Shown one piece after another: positions 47,002-55,119 of a stretch of 64,000 bases of DNA; within the stretch, counting starts at the first letter, position 1; each line of letters begins with the position of its first letter. Under the pieces are notes generated by a model. That model ran no database searches and was not told the origin of the DNA. It saw nothing but the letters and a program-made list of their open reading frames with translations. This DNA comes from Formosa sp. Hel1_31_208 (lineage in GTDB: Bacteria > Bacteroidota > Bacteroidia > Flavobacteriales > Flavobacteriaceae), in contig NZ_LT629733.1 of assembly GCF_900104785.1 (NCBI RefSeq), positions 2,388,501 to 2,452,500 on the forward strand, written 5' to 3'. The position numbers and the translations under genes are program-made.

Positions 47002-47544
47002 TTACATTAAACCTTTATCTTTCAAACGATCTCTTGCAGATTTCTCTTCAGATTTAGATTTAGACTCTATTTTGGGGTCCTCTTGAGTTTCCTGAACAGT
47101 TTTATTGTCCTTGTTTTTTAAATCGTCGATAAAGTCCTTTCCTTTTTCTACTGCATGTTCGATCTTCTCTTCTATGGAATCACTTTGTTCTTCAATGACT
47201 TTACTCGACTTGATCACAAAATTAGCCACATAGGTTCCTACTATAGTTCCTAGTATGGTTGATGAAAAGGCTGACAAGCCATTATAACTCCCGAAAATTT
47301 CGAATGGTGTTAAAAACTGCACTAATACTGCAACAATTAAGAATAATGACACCACAAAAATCAATCGAGGAATAAAAGTTTGCTGATAAATGAACCCTTT
47401 TTTACTATCTGGAGTCATTTGTAATTCTTTACTATTGACCATTTTATTGACAAATCGATAAGCGCCATTACCATTAGATTCTCTCCAGTAAAGAAAGATC
47501 CCAAAAAGTATCGAAGCTATAAATATGATTAATTCTAGTCCCAT
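47002..47544 (-). CDS. small membrane protein with charged tail (operon gene 6)
   Basis: A 180-residue protein with three hydrophobic segments: residues about 3-18, 56-78 and 88-110 (AFSSTILGTIVGTYVANFVI). A long cytoplasmic-type helix follows that is highly charged (SIEEKIEHAVEKGKDFIDDLKNKDNK) and ends in Lys/Glu/Asp repeats. No family recognised. It lies 45 bases after the DUF-like gene at 47590. The membrane and charged-tail design suggests it anchors or recruits other operon products; that is inference. Confidence 0.65.
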   Translation of the reverse strand: MGLELIIFIASILFGIFLYWRESNGNGAYRFVNKMVNSKELQMTPDSKKGFIYQQTFIPRLIFVVSLFLIVAVLVQFLTPFEIFGSYNGLSAFSSTILGTIVGTYVANFVIKSSKVIEEQSDSIEEKIEHAVEKGKDFIDDLKNKDNKTVQETQEDPKIESKSKSEEKSARDRLKDKGLM

Positions 47545-47589
47545 GAGTATTGTGTTAATTAGACGCTTTATAAAGTTAGTCTAAATTTC

Positions 47590-48825
47590 TTAAATATTGT
47601 TACTAATCGTCTCTATGACCCAGTCTTGAAATGAGTCGCTCCACGTATCATACTGCTTATAAAACTCCTGTTTATCATACCAATACAAGAATAGTACATC
47701 CTTTGGAGCTATATTTACTAATAACTTCCATATAAGATCTTGGTGTTTTGGATGTAAACTAGAATGAGGCTCATGCATCGCTTCAAATAAGTCAGCATCA
47801 ACGATATCTGCAATCTTGAATTGATTACTCGTTTCTAATTTTTCTAAATACCGCTCAACACTCATCACTTTTTTGCGTGTATTGATATCTACTTTATTCA
47901 AATAACTCTTAAATAATAAGGAGTCGTTCAATATATCTCTGATAGGATGTTTGGTGTCTTTTAAATATTGAGCAAACTCAAACTTCTTTATTCGATCGTA
48001 ACGTTTGGTGTTTACGATTTCCTCTAAATCATAGGCGATAATAATATGGTCTCGAAGTTTTTCTATGAGTTCAGGCTGTGAAATATGAAAAATCAGCACG
48101 TCATGAATGGTGTCTTTAATGGATTCTCTATACCACTTTTGATCTTCAAATACTACGATTGGTGAAATAAAATCTCTCAATACATAAACGCCTCCAAACG
48201 ATTTGGTATAAAAAGAATCGGTTTGAAAGAGCAAAGGACTAAGGTTTAAATCGCGTTCTCTAAGATCACCATATTTAAGGGCTGAATCAAGAAGTTCTTG
48301 ATGAATATCCTCATCAATAAAATTATTACCATGCTTAAATCTTTCTATCAACTGTAATTGTTCATCTCTTACATGATCGAGGTTTTCAATAAGGTGAAAA
48401 CGGATGGTAACTGTTTGATATTTCAAAACATCTAAAGGTTCATAGAACGCATCAATACCTTGGTCAAAATCTATACAGATTGCTGAATCTCTAGTAATAT
48501 CATTGATTTTATCACCATGTGTTTTAAAGACCAATTGCATCATATCTCGATCAAAAGTATGATACGGTAAGTATACCGGTTTTTTATTTTGAAGGGGCGA
48601 AATAATAATTCCATGTGGATTAGACTCTCCATTACATAGATAGTTCTCATCTCCTTTCTCTTCGGCAATTTCAGGGCTCCAACCCATCCCATCAATAGAA
48701 AAATGAGCAAGCTTTGTTTCGGTAAAGCCCATTTTCAGTAAGCATTTATTATAACGTTCCACTAGCTTTCCTGATACTGGAATGAGTTCGCTTCGATATA
48801 GATTTGCTGCTATAAGTTTGTTCAT
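47590..48825 (-). CDS. conserved hypothetical soluble protein (operon gene 5)
   Basis: A 411-residue soluble protein without signal peptide or membrane helix. Distinct blocks are FSIDGMGWSPEIAEEKGDENYLCNG (about residues 42-66), HGIIISPLQNKKPVYLPYHTFDRDMMQLV (about 71-99) and SFGGVYVLRDFISPIVVFEDQKWY. It resembles Bacteroidota conserved hypothetical proteins (perhaps DUF6638), but I cannot confirm the family from memory. It follows the AAA+ ATPase gene by 48 bases. No catalytic motif was identified. Confidence 0.65.
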   Translation of the reverse strand: MNKLIAANLYRSELIPVSGKLVERYNKCLLKMGFTETKLAHFSIDGMGWSPEIAEEKGDENYLCNGESNPHGIIISPLQNKKPVYLPYHTFDRDMMQLVFKTHGDKINDITRDSAICIDFDQGIDAFYEPLDVLKYQTVTIRFHLIENLDHVRDEQLQLIERFKHGNNFIDEDIHQELLDSALKYGDLRERDLNLSPLLFQTDSFYTKSFGGVYVLRDFISPIVVFEDQKWYRESIKDTIHDVLIFHISQPELIEKLRDHIIIAYDLEEIVNTKRYDRIKKFEFAQYLKDTKHPIRDILNDSLLFKSYLNKVDINTRKKVMSVERYLEKLETSNQFKIADIVDADLFEAMHEPHSSLHPKHQDLIWKLLVNIAPKDVLFLYWYDKQEFYKQYDTWSDSFQDWVIETISNNI

Positions 48826-48873
48826 TATTATTTTCCCCTTAGTTGAGAATCATAGGTTTTTAATTTCGCTATT

Positions 48874-50838
48874 TTATGAGTTTAATTTCCCAAATCGCTC
48901 TCTAGCTTCACTATCAATATTCAATTGATTAACTCTAGCGTCTACTTTACGTTTAAAGTCAGTATCTGCAATGGTCGCAACGTTATCGAGATATCTCACC
49001 ACTTCTTGTCGGCGGATTTCAGAAAAATCTAAACCTTTCATATTGGCGCGCATCAATTCTTGCAACATATTGTATTTGGTGTCATAATCTTTTTTGAAAT
49101 AAATTTCTGGGTTTTCAAACCAATCTTCTTCTAAATCAAAATCTGTTAAGCGCAATGAAATGGCACTTTGAATATTACGCACATCTCTAGATGAGAAAAA
49201 CGGAAATATCTTCTGAATTTCCGTATACAAATTTGCAAAGAATAAGTGCTGATTTGTTTTAAAATTATTTTCAATTTTATCATAGGCTTCTAAAACGCGT
49301 TCCTCGGATGGTTTATCCGAATGTTTTAATATCTCACCCATGTTTTTAGCTAGGCCTTGGTCTTGAAGATAGCTATAGTTTTCAGGACCTTGCATGTTGA
49401 CAAAGTCTGGCATTGTATCATCAAATTTTCGCCACCATAAATGATCCTGATCTAAAAAATCATACTCTGTTTTGGCACCATCAATTTTAAATCGACCCTG
49501 CACACGTGAAATTACGGCTTTATCCAACATTTCTGGAAGATTTGTAAATAAGCCTATCGAGCTATTTCCATAATTCACAGCATAAGCTCCTTCGGTGTAT
49601 CTTAGAAACACACCTATAACCTCTTTAACACCGGCAGAAACACCTTGAGCGGTGCGCTCTTGCAAATTATTTTCTGCATCATCGATTGGTGCAAAGATTA
49701 ATTTTGAAGGATCTTGTAGTGGTTTCATCCACTCCACCATCTTCTCTGCTGAACCACCTTGAAAGGTCGAAATCAATGTGTCTGGCATAGGGTGAAACAA
49801 AAACGGAATATCTAAGCTGTCACAATGTTCTTTAAGTCGTGTCGCAATTGCTGCTATCAACATACTCTTTCCAGTTCCTGGAATACCATAACCCATAAAT
49901 ACAGGCATAAAACCGCCGAGTTCTTGAAACGGATTCTTTTTAGCTGTAAAGTCATAGCTTAACATACGCTCGGTTAAACGACGTGCAAAATGCTTGGCGT
50001 CTCTATTTCCAACGATTTGTTCAAACTGAATTTTATTAAATTCAACGCTCTTAGCGGCTCCTTGAAATATGTTCTCCCATCCTGAAACGGCAAAATCAGA
50101 GTTCTCTAACTTATAGGTTCTATCGGAAATCGTTTCAGTGTACTCCAAGCTACTTTTACGCATTTGGATTTCAGCAATTAAGGCTTCAAAAAAGACAACG
50201 GTAAAATCGATGACATCTTTATCTGTTTTAATAATTTCTGGATGACCTAAATATTTATCATAATAAAATAAGGCACATGAAATACCTTTCAAAGGCGTCA
50301 TTAAAGACACCTCTGGAATTCCGGCAAACTTATTCTTCATCACACTTAAGTCATCAGAGGCCAGCGTTTGAAGATCATGTAAAATTTTATAGGCTGTCGA
50401 AAAGAGCATGAACGCGGTCGCCGTTTGCATTTTACTTTCATATTCTCGTTTTCCCGAATTATCAAGGGCTGTTCTGTTTTCGGCTAGACTAGATAATCCT
50501 GAAGCATCATAATAGCTATCTTTAATCCATATTCCCAGGGCAATTCCTTCTTGCACTGCATACAGAGTTTGGTTCAAATAAATTGGAATAGCTATTGATT
50601 CTGGCAGTAAGCGTTTTTTTAATTCAAGAATGGTTTTTGAAACAGAAGTAATTTCGGTTCCTCCATTTCCTTTAGCTCTCGACAAATACAGTAAGATCGA
50701 CTCATCCTTATTATCTTTATCTTTGTTTTTTGCCCGTTGACCTTGTTCCCATTGTATACTTTTAATATAAGATGTAGCTTCATCACGAAGCATGTCAAGT
50801 TCATTTTGTTTGATAGGAAAGGTAGAATTATGTTCCAT
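48874..50838 (-). CDS. AAA+ ATPase (operon gene 4)
   Basis: A 654-residue protein. The first 300 residues are a helical family-specific domain. The AAA core has Walker A GYGIPGTGKS (residues 316-325) and a Walker B-like IFAPIDDAE (381-389), in which Asp-Asp replaces the usual Asp-Glu. It continues with a sensor-1-like GLFTNLPEML and an arginine-finger-like SRVQGRF. The C-terminal 200 residues are helical. This is the architecture of a remodelling or unfolding ATPase, with the helical N-domain probably for substrate binding. It lies between two orphan genes in a seven-gene operon with a long coiled-coil protein. The substrate is unknown. Confidence 0.85.
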   Translation of the reverse strand: MEHNSTFPIKQNELDMLRDEATSYIKSIQWEQGQRAKNKDKDNKDESILLYLSRAKGNGGTEITSVSKTILELKKRLLPESIAIPIYLNQTLYAVQEGIALGIWIKDSYYDASGLSSLAENRTALDNSGKREYESKMQTATAFMLFSTAYKILHDLQTLASDDLSVMKNKFAGIPEVSLMTPLKGISCALFYYDKYLGHPEIIKTDKDVIDFTVVFFEALIAEIQMRKSSLEYTETISDRTYKLENSDFAVSGWENIFQGAAKSVEFNKIQFEQIVGNRDAKHFARRLTERMLSYDFTAKKNPFQELGGFMPVFMGYGIPGTGKSMLIAAIATRLKEHCDSLDIPFLFHPMPDTLISTFQGGSAEKMVEWMKPLQDPSKLIFAPIDDAENNLQERTAQGVSAGVKEVIGVFLRYTEGAYAVNYGNSSIGLFTNLPEMLDKAVISRVQGRFKIDGAKTEYDFLDQDHLWWRKFDDTMPDFVNMQGPENYSYLQDQGLAKNMGEILKHSDKPSEERVLEAYDKIENNFKTNQHLFFANLYTEIQKIFPFFSSRDVRNIQSAISLRLTDFDLEEDWFENPEIYFKKDYDTKYNMLQELMRANMKGLDFSEIRRQEVVRYLDNVATIADTDFKRKVDARVNQLNIDSEARERFGKLNS

Positions 50839-50884
50839 GTTTTAGTTTTCGATATTCTGTTTGGTATCCCAAACTTATCTGCTT

Positions 50885-51922
50885 TTATTTTAAACCTGAA
50901 ATTTGAATTGGTGCTTTTGCCAATGTATTCATTATCTCTGGTGTTTTATTATAAAGTAATTGTATAATACGATGTGGTGCAAAGACATATTTTTGACGGT
51001 ATATATCGTCCCATCTTTGAAAAATTTGTTTGTTAAAGAAACTACCCTCTTTAAATTCACTTCTTGAAGACACTTCGTTAATTTTTAGCGAGATGGCATA
51101 AGATTCTAAAGGAATGGTCTTTTTGGAGATCCCTTCAAGAATAGCATGTGTAATTGCATTTTCATCTTTTGCAAACACATTGTGAATTGGTCCCAAATCG
51201 ACACGTTTAATTAATTTAGGAGATACTTTTGGTAATCTTTTATCAATGCCATAAGCCATCATATCTAGAGCCAATTCTCTATCGGCAACAGTTTTGAGCG
51301 CATAATAGATTTCCTCCCGGTCATTTTGAACATTATTACCGTCATAATTAAAATACATATAGCAAATAAACGGTCGGTTATGAGATACTTCATAAAAACT
51401 CCAACTCACTAAATATTCACCAGGTGAACCTTCAGGTGCCTCTATAATTTTTCCTTGTACGAATCGATTAAAAATATATTCTTTTTTTGCAGACGTATAA
51501 TACACAATTGACGAGGCCTGAAACAGTTTACGTTTAGCAATAGGTTCTTTCTTGCGCAATAGGGTATCTAAAAATTCTTCTTTTAATAATTCAACATCTG
51601 TTAATTTGCCCAAATACTCTTCGCGTAAACCGAGATCATTAAATAAATAGCGGAATTCTAAATAATTTGGAAATCCAGATTCGGTAAGATCGACCTTCAT
51701 ATTTTCCTCATCATCATACATATATTTCACGCGCATGGCTTCGATAGAGTACAGTAATAAATCGGAGTATTGTTTGAATAGAAGAATTTCTTTTTTATTC
51801 AATAGTTCTTTTTGCTGCACAGCCACAATAAGTTCTTTGAGCGAAAAGTCTATCATTTTGTGATAGAAAACGTACTGCTCTTTAGAATCTAATACTGCCG
51901 AATCTAATGGTGTTACAATCAT
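50885..51922 (-). CDS. conserved hypothetical soluble protein (operon gene 3)
   Basis: A 345-residue soluble protein with a helical N-terminal part (ELIVAVQQKELLNKKEILLFKQYSDLLLYSIEAM, residues about 30-63). A mixed alpha/beta domain follows, with SSIVYYTSAKKEYIFNRFVQGKI and LVSWSFYEVSHNRPFICYMYFNYDG. There is no signal peptide, membrane segment or catalytic motif. I do not recognise the family. It starts 22 bases after the 59-residue protein gene and precedes the AAA+ gene by 46 bases, so it is probably a partner in the same complex. Confidence 0.65.
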   Translation of the reverse strand: MIVTPLDSAVLDSKEQYVFYHKMIDFSLKELIVAVQQKELLNKKEILLFKQYSDLLLYSIEAMRVKYMYDDEENMKVDLTESGFPNYLEFRYLFNDLGLREEYLGKLTDVELLKEEFLDTLLRKKEPIAKRKLFQASSIVYYTSAKKEYIFNRFVQGKIIEAPEGSPGEYLVSWSFYEVSHNRPFICYMYFNYDGNNVQNDREEIYYALKTVADRELALDMMAYGIDKRLPKVSPKLIKRVDLGPIHNVFAKDENAITHAILEGISKKTIPLESYAISLKINEVSSRSEFKEGSFFNKQIFQRWDDIYRQKYVFAPHRIIQLLYNKTPEIMNTLAKAPIQISGLK

Positions 51923-51944
51923 GTTTTACTATAAATTCTAAAAT

Positions 51945-52124
51945 TTATAAGTTGTATTTTTCGTTACAAATGTGTGTTTCGGTGGTTATTTTTTCTCCTG
52001 CTTTCCCGTAGGTAACTATAGAAGTTCTTTCACATTCTGAATGGTCATTTGAGACATACATGAACGTTATTAGACCAGCACCAACTATCACAATTGCTAG
52101 TGATATTAAAAACAATTTTTTCAT
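51945..52124 (-). CDS. 59-residue exported or membrane-anchored peptide (operon gene 2)
   Basis: A complete short frame, ATG 52124 to TAA 51945. It begins with a hydrophobic segment (MKKLFLISLAIVIVGAGLIT), a signal peptide or anchor. The polar remainder of about 36 residues has two cysteines (HSECERTSIV and ETHICNEKYN) that could form a disulphide in the periplasm. It is in line with the operon, 22 bases before the next gene. The composition and the paired cysteines support a real gene. No function can be assigned. Confidence 0.65.
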   Translation of the reverse strand: MKKLFLISLAIVIVGAGLITFMYVSNDHSECERTSIVTYGKAGEKITTETHICNEKYNL

Positions 52125-52136
52125 TTCTATAGTTTG

Positions 52137-52233
52137 CGTTAAGGATGGAGCGCTTGTTGGAGCTCTCCCGATAACTATCGGGAAGCGACTTGCGAGAGCC
52201 TGACCTTCTTCGCTTAGCCTCGTTTAAGGAGGG
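52137..52233. repeat. GC-rich structured intergenic element flanked by direct repeats
   Basis: A 97-base stretch, noticeably richer in GC than its surroundings. Its core is the inverted repeat TCCCGATA-AC-TATCGGGA (52166-52183), nested inside GCTCTC / GAGAGC arms (52162-52167 and 52194-52199). Imperfect direct repeats flank it: CGTTAAGGATGG (52137-52148) and CGTTTAAGGAGGG (52221-52233). It looks like a REP- or MITE-type mobile intergenic repeat. It sits inside the operon between genes 1 and 2, where the RNA hairpin could affect relative expression. I saw no second copy in the window. Confidence 0.6.
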
Positions 52234-52262
52234 TAAATGAAGAAGGAAACGCCATCAAAAAT

Positions 52263-53603
52263 TTATGACAACATATCATCATCTTTAGCCTCTGGTTTTG
52301 GTTCACCTTCTGGCTCACCTCCATCAGCCGGTGCATTTGGATCTGCTTTATAATACTCATCAAAAATTTCTTTCATATCAATTCCGTAACGATCTGCAAA
52401 ATTCTTTTGGATCTCAGAATCTTTAGATCTAATCTCCTTTAGAGCCTCTGCGTAGCTACCATAGATTCCTTGCATTACCTTTTCATGAACCGGAATATTA
52501 TCCATCATTTCCTGACGTGCTTTGGCAGATGCCGTATGCATTGCTGCTAAAGTTTCACCAATATGCTCATCGGTTTTCACCCCTAAATGTTCTAAAATAG
52601 CAGCAAATTCTTGATCGGTTCTAGCTTTTAAAGCGACGATATAACCGTCATAGTACTTCAAACGTTCATCTGTATCACTTTTAAGCTTCGCGCGATGAGT
52701 TTGTAAGTTGCTTCGCAAAGATGTCAATACTTTAATAGTTAAATTGTGTTTATGCACAAAACTGTCTTTAGACGCTGCTAAAGTCGTGTAAGCATTCTTT
52801 AGCCCTTCTAGTTCTTCTACCTGTTGTTCTAGTTGCGTCACCTTTTCTAACGCCTCAGAGTACTCTGTTGATTGTTTATCGGCTACTTCTTCAAGTGCCT
52901 GACGTGCTTGTTTTAACAAAGCATATTTCTCTTCCAGTTGTGTTTCTACTTGCTTCTTTTTCTCTAAAGCTTTGGTATGGTTATTACTTGCTTCAACGAT
53001 TGCTATTTTCAAACTTTCTTCAACTTCTTTAATCTCAAGTTCTCTGTCTTTTAAACGTTTAATAGCGGCTTGACTCTTAAACGACAACTCATTGAGTAAA
53101 GTCTGAACGTCAGCACTTTCAATACGCTGTTGAAATAAAGCTTTTGCTTTATTATCAGAAGCATCGCGTTCCTTTTGAGCCGCAACCAATTCATCTTCGG
53201 CCTTTTTGATCTTACTTTTTCTTCCCCATAGATTATTCCACCACGTATCTGGTGTGTTTTGAGCGTCTTCAAGTTCAACTTTAGCGCGTTCTAATCGCTT
53301 AACAGCATCATCAATTATTTTTTGTTCTGCTGCATTTAAGGCAGAAAACCCTTCAAACATAATACCTACCTCATCCTGATAATCGGTAAGATCTTTAATG
53401 GCATCCAGCAATGTAGATCTATCCTTTTCCGCCATATCAACAACATTATCTAGGGTTGCATTTAATATTTTCTGACGACTTTCCGGATCATCCTCTTGTG
53501 CCAACTTAGACTTCATTTGGTCTATAGCCTTTCCCCAATTAACATCTACTTTATCGGTTTTTTCGTTGGAATTCGTTTCTAATAAATCAAAATCATCAGG
53601 CAT
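52263..53603 (-). CDS. long coiled-coil protein (operon gene 1)
   Basis: A 446-residue protein almost wholly helical, with heptad-rich stretches at about residues 95-160 and 175-310 rich in Glu, Lys, Gln, Ala and Leu. It has a conserved-looking TPDTWWNNLWGRKSKI break near 130-145, a FVHKHNLTIKVLTSLRSNLQTHRAKLK segment, and an acidic Pro/Glu tail (DGGEPEGEPKPEAKDDDML). Homologues are often named 'microtubule-binding protein', which has no real basis here. I chose ATG 53603 (MPDDFDLLE); an in-frame upstream ATG adds a poorly coding hydrophobic stretch. First gene of the seven-gene operon. A role as a PspA/ESCRT-III-like polymer or scaffold is speculation. Confidence 0.75.
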   Translation of the reverse strand: MPDDFDLLETNSNEKTDKVDVNWGKAIDQMKSKLAQEDDPESRQKILNATLDNVVDMAEKDRSTLLDAIKDLTDYQDEVGIMFEGFSALNAAEQKIIDDAVKRLERAKVELEDAQNTPDTWWNNLWGRKSKIKKAEDELVAAQKERDASDNKAKALFQQRIESADVQTLLNELSFKSQAAIKRLKDRELEIKEVEESLKIAIVEASNNHTKALEKKKQVETQLEEKYALLKQARQALEEVADKQSTEYSEALEKVTQLEQQVEELEGLKNAYTTLAASKDSFVHKHNLTIKVLTSLRSNLQTHRAKLKSDTDERLKYYDGYIVALKARTDQEFAAILEHLGVKTDEHIGETLAAMHTASAKARQEMMDNIPVHEKVMQGIYGSYAEALKEIRSKDSEIQKNFADRYGIDMKEIFDEYYKADPNAPADGGEPEGEPKPEAKDDDMLS

Positions 53604-53772
53604 ATTATGTTGTGTATTAAGTTGAACAATATTTATGATAAGCAATTTCGTCAAAAAATATGATTTTTAAAACTTAATCTGCTTAAAATATCAGTAGTAA
53701 AACTTAATGTTTTGTTACAAACTTTACAGACTTATCATTTGTTTTTATCTTTATCATTAAAAATAATTAACT

Positions 53773-54567
53773 ATGAAAAAATTAAATTACCTCCTGTTTT
53801 TAACTTGTTTAAGTATTATTGCATGTAAAACAGAACCCAAAGCGCAATTAGCCGATACCGCGGACAAAGGGAATACGGAACTGGTTGCTGAAGATCCTTC
53901 AGAAAATAAGCGCTTAGAAATCAATCCTATTTCACATGCTACTATGGTGTTACAATATGGTGATGCTATCATCTATGTTGATCCTACTGGAGGTGCTGAT
54001 GCTTTTAAAGAATTTTCAACTCCGGATATTGTTTTAATTACAGATATTCATGGGGATCATATGGATATTGAAACTTTAAAAGACATAGATTTATCTTTGA
54101 CGACAATCATCGGACCTAAAGCTGTTATAGATCAACTCCCTAAAGATTTAGCTAAAATAATGGTGACGTTAAATAATGGTGACTCTTATGAACCTAAAAA
54201 TGTATCTATAGAAGCAGTTCCAATGTACAATCTACGTGAAGAAGCTTTAAAATTTCATGAGAAAGGGCGTGGCAATGGATATGTATTGACCATTGGAGGC
54301 GAACGTATCTACATTTCAGGTGATACTGAAGATATTCCAGAAATGAGAAGTCTAGAAGCTATTGATAAAGCTTTTGTTTGTATGAATTTACCATATACCA
54401 TGACTGTTGAAAAAGCAGCTGATGCTGTACTAGCCTTTGAACCTAAAGAAGTATATCCTTATCACTACAGAGGAACCGACGGATTGAGTGATACCACCAA
54501 ATTCAAAACGCTTGTGAACGAAGGAAATGCGGATATAGAGGTTATTCAACTGAATTGGTATCAATAA
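53773..54567 (+). CDS. lipoprotein MBL-fold metallo-hydrolase (UlaG-like)
   Basis: A 264-residue protein with a lipoprotein signal (MKKLNYLLFLTCLSIIAC; lipidated Cys18). The mature part is a metallo-beta-lactamase-fold hydrolase of the UlaG/UPF0173 type: NPISHATMVLQYG start, metal site TDIHGDHMD (about residues 96-104), ISGDTED, and a C-terminal YPYHYRG. It is anchored to a membrane on the periplasmic side. UlaG-type enzymes act on lactones and phosphoesters; the substrate here is unknown. It is monocistronic and divergent from the operon that begins at 53603. Confidence 0.85.
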   Translation: MKKLNYLLFLTCLSIIACKTEPKAQLADTADKGNTELVAEDPSENKRLEINPISHATMVLQYGDAIIYVDPTGGADAFKEFSTPDIVLITDIHGDHMDIETLKDIDLSLTTIIGPKAVIDQLPKDLAKIMVTLNNGDSYEPKNVSIEAVPMYNLREEALKFHEKGRGNGYVLTIGGERIYISGDTEDIPEMRSLEAIDKAFVCMNLPYTMTVEKAADAVLAFEPKEVYPYHYRGTDGLSDTTKFKTLVNEGNADIEVIQLNWYQ

Positions 54568-54635
54568 CCATATAGAAAAACATCGACAAAGTGTAAGTTT
54601 TCATAGATAAATAACTTGTGTATTAAATATTATTG

Positions 54636-54643
54636 TATATTTG
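54636..54643 (+). promoter_or_regulatory. promoter (-33 TTG and -7 TATATTTG)
   Basis: TATATTTG matches TANNTTTG; a TTG at 54616-54618 stands 17 bases upstream. ATG 54671 follows 27 bases downstream. Confidence 0.55.
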
Positions 54644-54670
54644 AGAACCAAATCTTAACAACGAAGTGTA

Positions 54671-54901
54671 ATGCTAACCACTTATACAACAAATATTTCC
54701 CTTGCAAGCACGATGCAACTTACAATAGTACTTATCGTAACAGCGTCTATTTTTCTAGTATTTATTGCGGTTGCAATTTTCAAGATGTACAAGCTGAAAG
54801 CTGAGAACAAACGATTAACTGATAATAGTTTTTACAAAACTAAAGTCGATAAAAGTTATCAGGACTTTACTGATGGTCATTTATACGATAACAACAATTA
54901 A
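54671..54901 (+). CDS. 76-residue single-pass membrane protein
   Basis: A short protein with one membrane helix (MQLTIVLIVTASIFLVFIAVAIFKMY, about residues 15-40). A charged segment follows (KLKAENKRLTDNSFYKTKVDKSYQDF) that looks like the start of a short coiled coil. It has a good promoter and is followed at once by a smaller broken frame of the same design. I recognise no family. A regulatory or scaffold-type microprotein is possible. Confidence 0.55.
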   Translation: MLTTYTTNISLASTMQLTIVLIVTASIFLVFIAVAIFKMYKLKAENKRLTDNSFYKTKVDKSYQDFTDGHLYDNNN

Positions 54902-54902
54902 T

Positions 54903-55048
54903 ATATGGATACCGCGCTCGCTAAGATAACTACAATTTTATCTATTGCAGTAATAACCATATGAGGTTTGTTAGTCTTAAATTTAATTAAAGTTCATTCC
55001 TTAAAAAAAGAAAACAAGGTGCTCAAACAACAAATTAAAAACAAATAA
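54903..55048 (+). pseudogene. broken small membrane/coiled-coil ORF
   Basis: ATG 54903 starts a hydrophobic frame (MDTALAKITTILSIAVIT). Near 54960 it is interrupted by a stop or frameshift. The sequence continues in the downstream frame with GLLVLNLIKVHSLKKENKVL and ends KNK-TAA at 55048. Joined, it would be a protein of about 47 residues with one membrane helix and a short Lys/Glu coiled coil, the same design as the 76-residue neighbour. A terminator follows immediately. It is probably a decayed paralogue or microprotein gene; too short for certainty. Confidence 0.35.
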
Positions 55049-55075
55049 AAAAAGCCAGCGAATGCTGGCTTTTTT
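55047..55075 (+). terminator. strong terminator
   Basis: AAAAAAGCCAGC pairs with GCTGGCTTTTTT around GAAT. It ends the transcript of the small membrane-protein genes and is usable in both directions. It begins at the stop of the broken ORF. Confidence 0.88.
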
Positions 55076-55119
55076 GTTTTATCAATACTTTAAGGTTGCT
55101 CTAACAACTATTTACTAGT

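Noticed and set aside
45214..53603. Calling the orphan operon an anti-phage defence island
   Set aside because: No nuclease, methylase, toxin or other defence effector is visible, and there is no sign of transfer or neighbouring mobile genes.
54955..54970. Stop in the small ORF at 54903 as a selenocysteine or recoded TGA
   Set aside because: No SECIS-like hairpin and no selenoprotein family; a simple decayed frame explains it better.
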